NCBI GenBank assembly: GCA_964384025.1
Contig: CAYLJJ010000072.1
Coordinates: forward strand, 1 to 38,131
Source of the DNA: CAYLJJ01 sp964384025
Lineage (GTDB): Bacteria > Myxococcota_A > Bradymonadia > UBA7976 > UBA1532
Direction: 5' to 3'
Length of the DNA: 38,131 nucleotides
The notes beneath the pieces are model-generated. The model was not told where the DNA came from. It did not search any database and saw only the letters and a program-made list of their open reading frames with translations. Numbering within the stretch: the stretch's first letter is position 1; each line of letters opens with the position of its first letter. Positions 25,662-34,736 of this stretch are shown here, one piece after another. The position numbers were made by a program, and so were the translations under genes.

Positions 25662-28600
25662 ATGCTCTTGGGTACCCACGATATGCGCCCCACTTTCTTC
25701 ATCGGCCTGGGCGGTTCAGGGGGGCGTGTCGTCGATGTTCTGGCCTCTCGACTTCAGGTTGAGCCCAAGTGGCCTCAGTATGAGGGGCTGATCCACTTTG
25801 TCTGTGTCGATACAGATGAGAATGATCTAAAGCGCCTCAAGGCGCGAATGGCGGTCAGCTCCATCAGCATACGAGAGAAGCCTCGACGCATCGCCCTCCT
25901 GAGAGGAGAGGGCGGAGATGTGGAGAACCGTCGCGTCACCTCCTGGGTTCATCCCTGGTATGGTTTCCGCGAGGTCTCCAGCGCAGGAGCGGGGCAGATC
26001 CGCTTGGAGTCGCGCTTCTCTCTACACTGCCAGTTGGCTGAAGCGACCCAAAACAGCCTGCGACAGATCATCAGCCGTCAGCTCCGCCGAGCTTTGAGAC
26101 CCCAGGAGGCTCATCGAGGTCAGGGCGCTGTACGCTTCTTTATCTATGGCTCCATCGCTGGGGGCACTGGCAGCGGCGCCAGCCTGAGCTGCGCCTATCT
26201 GCTGCGCTCCATCGCTCAGAGTCATGGCGCTCCAGCCGAGGTCTATGGCTGTTTTTTCCTGCCCTCTCTCTTCCGCAGCAAAGTTCAAGGCCCTCTTATT
26301 TCCAAGATCAACGCCAATGGCTATGCGGCTCTCAAAGAGATAGAGCGCTTTATGGAGCTGCGCTACGAGGGGGGACCTGGGGAGATGGAGTTGGTCTTTG
26401 ATCCTGGCTTGAGCGACGCCAGAACACCCAGCTCGGTTGATCGAGTCTCCGAAGCTCCCTTTGATTGGATCTATCTGGTGGATCGCCCTGAGGCGATGAG
26501 CATCGAGCAGATCTATGCCGCCGTGGGCGAGGCAGCTTATTTCCAGCTCTTCAGCCCCATCCTTGGTTTTCAAGAGCGCGCCGCCGACAACTATAGGCAG
26601 CTACAGACTGAGCTGGCCCGCGGCGCCTTCGCCCTCCAGTATGGCAGCATCGGCGCCTCTGTCCTTGAGCTGCCCCGTCGTCGCCTCCTTCGCTATTTCG
26701 CCCGGCGCTGGACCATCGAGCGCTTAGAGCGCCTCATCATCGCTCGAAGAGCCCAGGATGAGGGGATGCTCGATCCCCGCAGCCCTGAGTTTAAAGCCCT
26801 GAGCGATGGGGAGCAGAGCAAGCGCCTCGATCAGGCTTTTTGCCGCTATGTGGAGCTGCAAGCGCGGCGGGAAGAGCAGGAGGCTCCAGGGATCTTCTCG
26901 GAGATAAGAGCCCTCAGCTCTGGAGGGACGGCGCTCATCCCTGCCTTCCGAGAGCTGCTCCTGCAGGAACTGAAGAGCGCTGAAGCTGAGATCGAGATTG
27001 AGAGCATCAACTCCGCGACCCTCACCATGGAGAACATCTCCCTCAACGCCGCGCGCAACAACTTCAGTCGGGACTTCGCGCGCTCTCGTCAGCGCCTCTC
27101 CGCTCGGGCAGAGATCCTAGAGCGAGAGATCAGCGATGGACGCCTCCTGGGGGAGTTTTTTAAACAGCATAAGGTCAGCCCCTTGACCCAGCGCTATCTG
27201 CTGATCGAGCTGGATCGTTTGGCCAGAGAGGAGCTGCAGCTGGGTGAGGAGGAGGGGGCGCTGATCCCCTGGTGTTTTAACCCTTATGAGGAGTCGGAGG
27301 CGGGGCGCTTCCTGGCGGAGCCTCCCATCGATCCAGGGCGCTATAAGATCGAGTCCCCTGAGGTTCAGAAGATGATCGCGGGGCATGAGCGGGGCCTAGT
27401 AGAGGTCAGCCGCAAGCGCTTTGGGCTCTTCCAGCGCGAGCGCGCCTTTATGGAGCGCAGACAGTCGGTCATCTCCTTCTTTAATGCCCTCTCAGGAGAC
27501 GCTTGGACCGCCCTGATCCTGGACTTCTGGCAGCAGATCAGCCGCGCCCTACAGGGGCAGATAGAGCAGCGCCTCGACCTCTTCCGCTCCCTGGCCAAGC
27601 AGGGGGTTACTCTGGTGGCTCATCTGCGTGAGCAGGCTGAGGTTTGCCGCAAACAGGGGGATGAGGTTCCAGAGGTGGGGCAGAGCGTTGGAGAAACTCA
27701 AGAGTTTCATTTGGGAGAGGAGCTGTTCTACGAGGCCCGCCGAGGACGGCGACAGTGGGATCGTCTCTATCATCTCTTGGTAGAGGGTCAACTTGGGATT
27801 GGAGCTGAGGCGCAGCTGGCGAAGGTGAACCAGCGTCTCCAAGAGGGCAGTCAGGGCCGCACTTCAAAGGCGCGGCTCGCGAGCCGAACCCTGGAGGCCA
27901 TCGCCCGAGATCTGGATAAGCTGGCCCGTGATCGCCTCAAGATCCTCCTGGCCGAGCAGCTTGATCTGGGGAAAGGGCTGATTTTAGAGGCCCGCCTCGC
28001 TCTGAGTGAAAGCCCTAAGCCTGATAGAGCTGAGCTTGAGAGGGTCGATCCAGGCGCCTTAAGAGACTACTTGAGCGATAAGCTACGCCGCGTCATCTTG
28101 ATGTCCAGGCCCTTGGGGCGCTTTGATGCTCCCGTCCTCGCTGGAGCCGCTGGGAATGTCAAACCCTACCCTCCACTCTTCTATGGAGTTCAACTTCAGC
28201 ATTTGGAGCAGAGGCTTGATCCTGAGGAGCGAGGAGGAGAGGCCTGTCTGGCTGATCTCTTCGCGGAGGCTGCTGAGGGCTTTGAACGGGTAGAGGACTG
28301 GGATTCTCCCGATCTGGTCTCTTTCTACCAGGGCCGCTTGGGGCTGCCCCTCTATGGCTATCTGGATATCCTGGGGCCGCTCCAGGACTCCTATGATCAT
28401 GAGGTGCAGCGCTCGGGGCGCTCGCAACCTCTGCATATCGACGGGCGCTGGGAGCGTGAAGGCTTCAGGGGAGCTCAGGGCCTGGGGCTCCCCGATCTTG
28501 ATCCTCTCCGGCGCCAGCGCTGGGATCGGATGCTGGCCGAGCGCCAAGCCCATCAGGAGCACAGCTTCGCCCGCTGCTTGGCCGCTGAGATCATCTCCTG

Positions 28601-28871
28601 GAAAGAGGAGCACTATCTCTGGAGTCACCGAGGACACAGCGAGGCTCTGGGGGTGAACATCTTGGAGGCTCTGCGAAGCTTTGAGGCGCTCAGCGAACAC
28701 CTACGCGGACCTTTATTAAAGGCCGCTGAAGCTCGCTTAGCTGAAGATGGAGCGCTTATCCCTCGCTGCCTGGAGAGCTTGGCGGGCTTAGCCTTTGATC
28801 GAGAAGCGAAGCATAAGAAGCCTGAGGCGGTCGCCTTACAGCGCCTCTCCCAGCTCCTTGAGGAGGGATGA
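25662..28871 (+). CDS. Tubulin/FtsZ-like GTPase-family protein with long helical C terminus
   Basis: 1069 residues. The N terminus has FFIGLGGSGGRVVDVLASRL (glycine loop at 15-21) and FVCVDTDENDL (~46-55). At 167-173 is AGGTGSGAS, equivalent to the GGGTGSG nucleotide-binding signature of FtsZ and tubulin. This matches the large prokaryotic tubulin-like family (Pfam Tubulin_2 type), which Makarova and Koonin linked to membrane remodelling. Residues ~350-1069 are mostly charged helices, far longer than FtsZ, and may form a coiled-coil body. GGGAGAG lies before the ATG at 25662; M8 is an alternative start. The next gene overlaps it by four bases. Polymerisation and GTP use are predicted, not shown. 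Confidence 0.85.
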   Translation: MLLGTHDMRPTFFIGLGGSGGRVVDVLASRLQVEPKWPQYEGLIHFVCVDTDENDLKRLKARMAVSSISIREKPRRIALLRGEGGDVENRRVTSWVHPWYGFREVSSAGAGQIRLESRFSLHCQLAEATQNSLRQIISRQLRRALRPQEAHRGQGAVRFFIYGSIAGGTGSGASLSCAYLLRSIAQSHGAPAEVYGCFFLPSLFRSKVQGPLISKINANGYAALKEIERFMELRYEGGPGEMELVFDPGLSDARTPSSVDRVSEAPFDWIYLVDRPEAMSIEQIYAAVGEAAYFQLFSPILGFQERAADNYRQLQTELARGAFALQYGSIGASVLELPRRRLLRYFARRWTIERLERLIIARRAQDEGMLDPRSPEFKALSDGEQSKRLDQAFCRYVELQARREEQEAPGIFSEIRALSSGGTALIPAFRELLLQELKSAEAEIEIESINSATLTMENISLNAARNNFSRDFARSRQRLSARAEILEREISDGRLLGEFFKQHKVSPLTQRYLLIELDRLAREELQLGEEEGALIPWCFNPYEESEAGRFLAEPPIDPGRYKIESPEVQKMIAGHERGLVEVSRKRFGLFQRERAFMERRQSVISFFNALSGDAWTALILDFWQQISRALQGQIEQRLDLFRSLAKQGVTLVAHLREQAEVCRKQGDEVPEVGQSVGETQEFHLGEELFYEARRGRRQWDRLYHLLVEGQLGIGAEAQLAKVNQRLQEGSQGRTSKARLASRTLEAIARDLDKLARDRLKILLAEQLDLGKGLILEARLALSESPKPDRAELERVDPGALRDYLSDKLRRVILMSRPLGRFDAPVLAGAAGNVKPYPPLFYGVQLQHLEQRLDPEERGGEACLADLFAEAAEGFERVEDWDSPDLVSFYQGRLGLPLYGYLDILGPLQDSYDHEVQRSGRSQPLHIDGRWEREGFRGAQGLGLPDLDPLRRQRWDRMLAERQAHQEHSFARCLAAEIISWKEEHYLWSHRGHSEALGVNILEALRSFEALSEHLRGPLLKAAEARLAEDGALIPRCLESLAGLAFDREAKHKKPEAVALQRLSQLLEEG

Positions 28872-30868
28872 GCTTCCCTGTCCTGGTCATCGTTGGAGAG
28901 ACTCAGGAGCCTCAGCTCTCAGCCAACGCTGAGGCGATCTGTGAGCGCCTGGGCTCTTTGGCTGATCTGCGCCTCGTCTGGAGCCTGGGCTTCAGGGCTC
29001 AGGCTGACTTTGGAGCGCGGCTGCTGATCCAACAGGATGCCATGCTGAGGGCTTGGAGGGGGTCTGGAGAGGGGGGTTATGCGGAGCTGATTTTAGCGGG
29101 CTCAACGCAGGAGCTGATGCAGATTGTACCTCTCCTCCCTCCTGCGCCTACTGAGATTCCACGACGAATGCGCCTGGGCATTCTGTTGGCGGAAGAGCTA
29201 GAGAGCCCCCTCGAAGGCTTTGAAGCGATCCACATCATCCCTCAGGATTTGGGTGGCCAGCGTCTCAACTTAAACCAACGCGCTCAGAGCGCTGGAAACC
29301 TCCTGGGGGCAGCTCTAGAGCTGATCCGGCTGCCTGAGGCTCAAGAGCGCTGTCAGGAGTGGCTCAGGGCCTTCTCAGGGCGGCGACGTAGCCTCATACA
29401 GGTAGCTCGCTTCAACGCCCCTGCCGTCCAGCGTATCCTCGCCGCTCGGTTGGCCGCTCGCCTCAGCCAGAAGATCAAAGCCTCTTTGGAGAAGGGCTGC
29501 CCCCTCAGCGCCCTTGAACTTCCCCAGGCTCCAGACTTTAAGCGTCTCCAGGATCGGGCTCAGGAGTTGGGGGCTCAGATGGCTCAGAGGATCTATCAAG
29601 GCGCCCTTAAACTTGAGGAGCTCAAGAGCAGACAGGTAGAGGCGCTGAGAGAGCTGCCCGCTCAGGTGGAGGTGGAGATCAGGGCGCTGGGGCAAGCAGC
29701 TCAGCGAGAGACTGAAGCTTGGCTTGAGGAGATGGAGGCTTGGACAGAGAGCGGACTGCGCCGGGGGGGCTTTGCAGCCCTGCCCCCGCTCCAGGAGGAG
29801 TTGGCGCGACGCCTGGAAGATCTAAAGCGAGCGCTCAAGCCCCACGAGCGGCGTGCCCCTGAGGAGCGCCCTCTGAGCCTAGAGAGCGTCCAGATAGAGC
29901 CTCCCCCTTTAGGGAGGCTCGCCGAAGCTCAGGGCGCTGTTCAGAGCCTTCCCCTCGATGATGAGCGTTCTCTAGAGCTGTATGGGGCCTGGGGCCTGTT
30001 CTTGGCTGCTCTGGGGGGGCTCCTGGGACAGGCGCCCATCCAGGCGCTTCACTCCAGCCCTCAGGCAGCCAAGCTGCTGAGCCTCCTCCCTGGTGGAGGC
30101 TATAGCCTCTTAGCTCTCTCTCTCCTGCTCCTCGCTTTTCTCATCTTGGGCGCTCGTAGCCTGCTTCGCCGTCGCCACGAGCGGTGCCTCAAAGAGCGCT
30201 TAAGCCAAGCTCAAGAGGCTCTAAAGCAAGCCTGGATCAAGGCTCTATCCCAACACTTTGAAGCCCTGGGCACGCTCATCCAACAGCGGCTCTTTCACAG
30301 CTTGAAGGAGGCCCTGGAGGCGGAGCAGCGCCGCGTGAAGAGCATTGTCCAGCAGCTGAAGCTCCTGGAGCAGCTTTTTAAAGGAGAAGCTCAATTACCC
30401 CAACGCCCCCCACAGCTTTTTGATCGCGATGTTCCCATGGGGAGCGGCTTCTTCGAGGCGGCGACTCTAGAGCCTGGGGCTCTCTTTCGAGATTTTGAGG
30501 AGGGGCTCAAAGAGCCAAGCTGGCGCGCTGAGTTGGAGTTTATGGAGATAGAAGCCTTCTCAAACCGCTGCTTAGCAGCCTATGCCGACTTCGCTGAGCA
30601 CCTCCCGCTGGAGCAACGTCAAGATCTCTGTGCACAGTTGAGGCAGCCTGTCAGCCTCTCTATCACTGAGATGCGTGAGGGCCTCAAGCCCTTCTTTCCC
30701 CCCTACGCGACGCGGCTCTCCAGCTTCCTGCTCCTGCCACCCGTTTTTGAAGTGCTGAGATCCGAAGATCCCAACGAGGTCCTGCTCAGCCTCCCCGCCC
30801 AGGGAGATCTCTTTATGGGTCTTTCAGAAGATCTGGAGATCCCTCGGGGTCTCAGAGATGCTCCATGA
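28868..30868 (+). CDS. Two-TM coiled-coil protein, partner of the tubulin-like protein
   Basis: 666 residues. The first ~150 residues are alpha/beta (VLVIVGE at the N terminus, ELILAGSTQEL), with no nucleotide-binding motif. Residues ~165-340 are charged helices with coiled-coil character (LEELKSRQVEALREL). Two TM helices lie at ~375-393 and ~415-437, followed by a second charged helical region (~438-510) and a compact C terminus. Both large soluble parts are probably cytoplasmic, because the two helices form a hairpin. The four-base overlap with the tubulin-like gene suggests equal expression and a complex, in which this protein would anchor filaments to the membrane. I recognise no family name. 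Confidence 0.72.
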   Translation: MSFPVLVIVGETQEPQLSANAEAICERLGSLADLRLVWSLGFRAQADFGARLLIQQDAMLRAWRGSGEGGYAELILAGSTQELMQIVPLLPPAPTEIPRRMRLGILLAEELESPLEGFEAIHIIPQDLGGQRLNLNQRAQSAGNLLGAALELIRLPEAQERCQEWLRAFSGRRRSLIQVARFNAPAVQRILAARLAARLSQKIKASLEKGCPLSALELPQAPDFKRLQDRAQELGAQMAQRIYQGALKLEELKSRQVEALRELPAQVEVEIRALGQAAQRETEAWLEEMEAWTESGLRRGGFAALPPLQEELARRLEDLKRALKPHERRAPEERPLSLESVQIEPPPLGRLAEAQGAVQSLPLDDERSLELYGAWGLFLAALGGLLGQAPIQALHSSPQAAKLLSLLPGGGYSLLALSLLLLAFLILGARSLLRRRHERCLKERLSQAQEALKQAWIKALSQHFEALGTLIQQRLFHSLKEALEAEQRRVKSIVQQLKLLEQLFKGEAQLPQRPPQLFDRDVPMGSGFFEAATLEPGALFRDFEEGLKEPSWRAELEFMEIEAFSNRCLAAYADFAEHLPLEQRQDLCAQLRQPVSLSITEMREGLKPFFPPYATRLSSFLLLPPVFEVLRSEDPNEVLLSLPAQGDLFMGLSEDLEIPRGLRDAP

Positions 30869-32184
30869 ACTTGAGCCTGCTCATCGCCTTGGCGCTCTCC
30901 TGGGGCCTCCCTCTGCTCTGGTTTCTGCTCCTGCGCCTGCTCCCAAATCTTCTTAAACCGGGGCAAGGCCCCCTTTGGTCCTTGGCGGCTCTGCTGCATC
31001 TGCTCCTCTCTCTCTCCGTTATTCTCCTCTGCCAATTCCTGGGAGAAGAGAGCTTGGGCTTGAGGCTCTCAGCTTGGTTTCGAGTCGCCGCCTCAGGCCC
31101 TGGAGCGGTCACGACCCAACTTAGTTTGGCCCTGGCGCTGCTCATCGCCCTGGCCCTGCTTCTCCATCTACCCTTTCGTCTCTTACGGGGTGATGGGCAC
31201 CGCCGCCCGCCCTTCCCCAAGCTTTTTCTGTTGGCTGGCGTCGCTCCAGATGGCTCTCCTCTGCAGCGCTTTCGAGGCGCGATGTTCTGGCTCACGCTCC
31301 TGCTCCTCTCCCTGAGCCCCTTTGCCCTGCTCTGGCTGGGTCCTCAGGAGGATCCCAGCCTCTGGAGCTTCCCTCAAGCCAGCTTAACAGGGCTCCTCCT
31401 GGGCTTTATCCACCCCAGCCTCCCCCTCTCGCTGCGAAAAAAGAGGGATGACATCTCCCCAGCGCCTCTCCTCTCTCGGCGCCTTGCGCGCCTCCATGAG
31501 TGGCTGGGGCAGCCTGAGCCGCTGGAGCATCTCCCTGCGGTGCCTGCCTTGCGCGAGCATCCACCGCTCTTGGGCCTAGAGCCTTACGCCTTTCAACGTC
31601 GTCTCTATAGCAAGCCTCCCCAGGCAGGGGTGCTCTATGGTCCCGAGGGGAGCGGAAAGAGCAGCGCCGCCCTGATGCTGGCCGCTCGCCTCTGCCTGGA
31701 GCGGGGTGGGAGCTGCCTTTTTCTGATGGTCACTGTGGCTCAGGCTGAGTCTCTCGCTGCTCAGGCCACCGCCCGCTTAGCCCAAAGCAGCGCAGCCCTG
31801 GCCCTCAAGATCCAAGCTGGCCCCCCGTTGGAGGGAGCGGACCTCTACCTCCTCAGCCTGGGTCAGCTGGAGAGGCTCTTGGAGAGCCAGCGCAACCTGA
31901 GCGCGAGCCCCGCCCTGAGGCAGATCAGGGCGCTTTTTATAGAGGATCTGGAGGAGTTCTCCGGTGTTGAGATCTCACAGCTGCGCTTCCTTCTCCATCG
32001 CCTCCTGACCGCTTCCAGCCATGAGCCGCTCAAGCTTCTGAGCTGCGGCTTGGGCCGCGAGGCGGCTCAGGAGGCAGCGCGCTGTGTCCTGGCTGAGGAG
32101 CCTGAACCGCAGCCCCCCCCCCCAACCCCGCAGGGGAGCCGCCCCAGGGCAAAGCCGCATAAAACCGAACAGCGTTCGACCCCC
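30865..32184 (+). CDS. Membrane-embedded SF2 helicase-like ATPase, N-terminal part (gene interrupted by assembly gap)
   Basis: 440 residues are readable before the gap. Four to five hydrophobic segments (~4-25, 37-58, 84-106, 140-160, 167-183) precede an SF2-like motor: Q-motif region YAFQRRLY (~242), Walker A GPEGSGKSS with K265, a motif Ia-like LFLMVTVAQAESL, a motif II counterpart IEDLEEF (E360-D361, instead of DEAH) and a motif III-like LLSCG. The order and spacing match DUF1998-type helicases such as MrfA, but motif II is degenerate. A Pro-rich, Lys-rich stretch follows and the frame runs into the N run. The start overlaps the previous gene by four bases. A polytopic membrane domain on a helicase fold is unexpected. 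The C-terminal part is at 32196-33668. Confidence 0.7.
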
Positions 32185-32194
32185 NNNNNNNNNN
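32185..32194. other. Assembly gap (10 N) inside the helicase-like gene
   Basis: Ten N stand between a C-run/GC-rich stretch and a G-run. The coding frames on the two sides differ: 30865 and 32196 are not in the same phase if the gap is exactly ten bases. For one continuous gene the true gap must be 3n+2 bases. Ten is likely a placeholder, and much of helicase domain 2 could be hidden here. Confidence 0.9.
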
Positions 32195-32195
32195 G

Positions 32196-33668
32196 TGGTG
32201 GGGGGGCTTGGTGGTTTCGCCGGCGGCCCCCTCCTATCCGCGCGGGGCGCCGCGCGGCGCAGGCTCTCAGCGGATTCAACGCTACCTGCTTGCTCCCCAG
32301 AGGGTGAAACACCTGGGGCTCAAAGAGCTGGAGGCGGGCTTCCTGCGCCTGTTGGAGGAGGATCAGCTCCAAGGAGAGCTGTGTGGCCGTCCCTGGCGGG
32401 GAGGAACTCGCCTAAAGGCTGCTGAGGATCTGGAGGTCCTCCTTGCTCAGATCGATCCCAGCACAGCTTGGCGTCTCTTGGGACAGCGACGCAGTTATAA
32501 CCCCAGAGCGGATCATGTTCGAGAGTATCTGCTCATGGGACGAGATCCTTTGGCGCGGCTGCTGAATCCAGCTCAGGGGGGCTGGCCCTCCTGGTTCCCT
32601 GCCCAGCGCTTCCCTCGGATGCTCAGCGCCGTTCCTGGCGAGCAAGGGGCTCCGCAAGGCTTGGAACAGATCGCCCTAAAGCATCTCCGCGCCGCTCTCC
32701 ATGAAGCTCCTCAGTCCCGCGAGCGCTTACGACAGGTCTTCTCTCCCCGGCTCCTGGAGCAGGAGCTTCAAGCAATTCGGGAGCGGGGTCTCTCCTATGA
32801 GGGGCGGCGTTGGCACCCCAGCTCCGCCGGGGTGTACTCAGAGCCCTATCTGCGGGCTCAGGGAGGACAAGCCCTCCATCGCGCCCAAGAAGAGCCGGAG
32901 GGTTTCCTTTATGATCCTCGCAGCGGCGCACGCTTCTCCCTGCCCGGAGCGCTGTTGGACCTCGACTGCTACCCTGGCGCCATCCTCAGCTTGGAGGGGC
33001 GCCGTTTTATGGTGGATCGAGGGGCGCGTGGAGCGGAGCGAGCCCTCAGCCCAGCCCCCGAGGCTCACAGCGCGCCCATCCGACGCGGTCGCGGTCAGTT
33101 GCCGCCTGGAGAGACCCTAGAACAACGTTTTCACAGCTTTGGGGGTGCTCAGGAGTTAGGCATCCAGCGTGGTCGCGTGCAGTTAGAGCTGAGCCATTTG
33201 GGATGGCGACATTTTGATCTGGAGGGAGAGCTTATGAACCAAGAGCGTCTTGATTGGCCTCGGGTCCTGAGCCCTTTCAACACTCAGGCGGTTCTCCTCA
33301 GCTTCCCCGGGCAGAACCCTGCCATCCTCCACACCCTGAGCCATCTGTTGCGGGAGATCCTCGACTATTTCTATCTCCGCGCCTCACGCTCCATCGCTCT
33401 GAGCTATGTGGGGGCGGATGAGATCGTTCCAGGCGGGCTGCTGCTCTATGACAAGCACCCTGAAGGGTTGGGCTTTGTAGATGATATGGACAGCGGGGAG
33501 GACTGGCATGCGCTCTTGAGGGCCGCTTATGAGATCTTGGGTGCTTGTAGCTGTGAGCGTCACTGCCCACGCTGCTGTGAATCTGTCACCTGTAGTTTCC
33601 TGGAGCGTGATGAGGCTCTGGACCGCCCTGGAAGCTTAGCGGTCCTAGAGACACTCCTGGATATATAA
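32196..33668 (+). CDS. DUF1998-type C-terminal part of the helicase-like protein (after the gap)
   Basis: 490 residues are open from just after the gap to TAA at 33666-33668; the true start is not visible. The middle has features of the post-helicase region of DUF1998 proteins (ADHVREYLLMGRDPLARLL, PGAILSLEGRRFMVD). The end fits the DUF1998 domain: ILHTLSHLLREIL, LLLYDKHPEGLGFVDDM and the four-Cys cluster CSCERHCPRCCESVTC, where MrfA-like proteins bind zinc. No helicase motif IV-VI (for example GRAGR) can be seen, so helicase domain 2 is either lost, highly diverged or inside the gap. It is most simply the same gene as 30865-32184. Nine bases separate its stop from the kinase start. Confidence 0.72.
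   Translation, partial: WWGGLVVSPAAPSYPRGAPRGAGSQRIQRYLLAPQRVKHLGLKELEAGFLRLLEEDQLQGELCGRPWRGGTRLKAAEDLEVLLAQIDPSTAWRLLGQRRSYNPRADHVREYLLMGRDPLARLLNPAQGGWPSWFPAQRFPRMLSAVPGEQGAPQGLEQIALKHLRAALHEAPQSRERLRQVFSPRLLEQELQAIRERGLSYEGRRWHPSSAGVYSEPYLRAQGGQALHRAQEEPEGFLYDPRSGARFSLPGALLDLDCYPGAILSLEGRRFMVDRGARGAERALSPAPEAHSAPIRRGRGQLPPGETLEQRFHSFGGAQELGIQRGRVQLELSHLGWRHFDLEGELMNQERLDWPRVLSPFNTQAVLLSFPGQNPAILHTLSHLLREILDYFYLRASRSIALSYVGADEIVPGGLLLYDKHPEGLGFVDDMDSGEDWHALLRAAYEILGACSCERHCPRCCESVTCSFLERDEALDRPGSLAVLETLLDI
32238..32257. repeat. GC-only inverted repeat, CCGCGCGG-GGCG-CCGCGCGG
   Basis: An 8-bp perfect stem with a 4-base loop lies 44 bases after the N run, inside the coding frame. Such a strong hairpin next to G and C runs is a likely reason for the sequencing dropout. 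Confidence 0.7.
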
Positions 33669-33677
33669 GGAGAGTTT

Positions 33678-34736
33678 GTGAGCATGGAGCTGATCAGCAG
33701 AGGGAGCAGCTTTGAGGTCTTTAAGGGGCTACACAAGGGGCGATGGATCGCGGTGAAGCTGCCCTCTGAAGAACCAGAGATGGATCCGGTCGTCGCTGAA
33801 GAACTCCTAAAACGAGAGTATAAGATCCTCAAGAGTCTAAAACATCCTAACATAATCAAGGTACAGGATTGGATCTATCTGGATGATGGCCGTTGTGCTC
33901 TCTATATGGAGTTTGTAGAGGGGCAAACTTTGGAGGAGAACATCCAACGCTGCCAGCGACGACACAACCATCAAGGGGCGCGGCGGTGGGATGCCTCTAC
34001 CCGAGAGATCCTAAGGCAGCTGGGAGCCGCGCTGGGCTATCTTCATGAGCGAGGGATCCTTCATAACGACATCAAACCCCAAAATATCCGCCTGCGCTTA
34101 ACCGCCGAAAAGAGGCTCAAGTTGGTCCTCTTGGACTTTGGTGCCAGCGGAAGCGCAGCCCAGGGAGGAACCCTCCGCTATACCGCTTATGAGCGTCTCC
34201 GGGGCCGCCCTCCCAGTGAGCGCAGCGAGGTCTTCAGCTTGGCGGTCCTGATCTATTATATGCTGAGTGGAGCTTGGCCCTATCACGCCAATGGCCGCGC
34301 CGAGGCACTCAGGCAGCGTAAGATCCCCATCGAGCGCCTTGATCCCAGGGTCTGGAACAAGCTGCCCAAGGAGATCAGGCCAACGCTGCGTCGCGCCCTG
34401 AGTCATCAGCCCTGGCGTCGCCCTCTGAGCGTGCGAAGCTTCTTAAGAGCCCTGGGTGTCGAGGAGCGAGGGAGACCCTATGGCTTCCTCCTGGTGTCTG
34501 CTCTGGCGCTGACAGCGGCCTCATTCCTGAGCTTTCCCTTGATGGGTGGTCGTATGAGCCAGCGTATGCTGGAGCGTTCGCCGCCTTCTCTCTGCACAGA
34601 GCAGCTTCAACACCACAGCCAACGCATCTGTGAGGAGCGCAGGAGTTGCCAAGAGGCTTTGATGGCCCTACCGGTAGAGGGGGCCTGTGACCTACGGGTT
34701 AAGCAACTTGTTCGCTGCCAGAGGGGGAGGCCCTGA
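33678..34736 (+). CDS. Membrane Ser/Thr protein kinase
   Basis: 352 residues from GTG 33678 (AAGGAGAG upstream); ATG 33684 is an alternative. It is a Hanks-type kinase at ~5-255: a short glycine loop (RGSSFEVFKG), catalytic Lys K27 (IAVKL), the alpha-C Glu E47, a catalytic loop HNDIKPQN (D131; the usual HRD Arg is Asn) and DFG at 153-155. APE is replaced by YTAYE. The missing HRD Arg suggests it does not depend on classical activation-loop phosphorylation. One TM helix lies at ~268-290, and a ~60-residue outer tail has five cysteines. It is the writer to match the FHA reader and PP2C eraser in the same cluster. Its stop overlaps the VKOR start (TGATG). Confidence 0.88.
   Translation: MSMELISRGSSFEVFKGLHKGRWIAVKLPSEEPEMDPVVAEELLKREYKILKSLKHPNIIKVQDWIYLDDGRCALYMEFVEGQTLEENIQRCQRRHNHQGARRWDASTREILRQLGAALGYLHERGILHNDIKPQNIRLRLTAEKRLKLVLLDFGASGSAAQGGTLRYTAYERLRGRPPSERSEVFSLAVLIYYMLSGAWPYHANGRAEALRQRKIPIERLDPRVWNKLPKEIRPTLRRALSHQPWRRPLSVRSFLRALGVEERGRPYGFLLVSALALTAASFLSFPLMGGRMSQRMLERSPPSLCTEQLQHHSQRICEERRSCQEALMALPVEGACDLRVKQLVRCQRGRP

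Noticed and set aside
26022..26573. Minus-strand frame of 183 codons
   Set aside because: Opposite the nucleotide-binding part of the tubulin-like gene, which is clearly real.
28083..28700. Minus-strand frame of 205 codons
   Set aside because: Mirror frame of the tubulin-like gene; no motif or ribosome site.
32195..32307. Continuation of the 30865 frame through the N run
   Set aside because: It is only open because N codons are not stops. After the gap its translation is Arg-rich and unlike the family, whereas the 32196 frame leads to the DUF1998 motifs.
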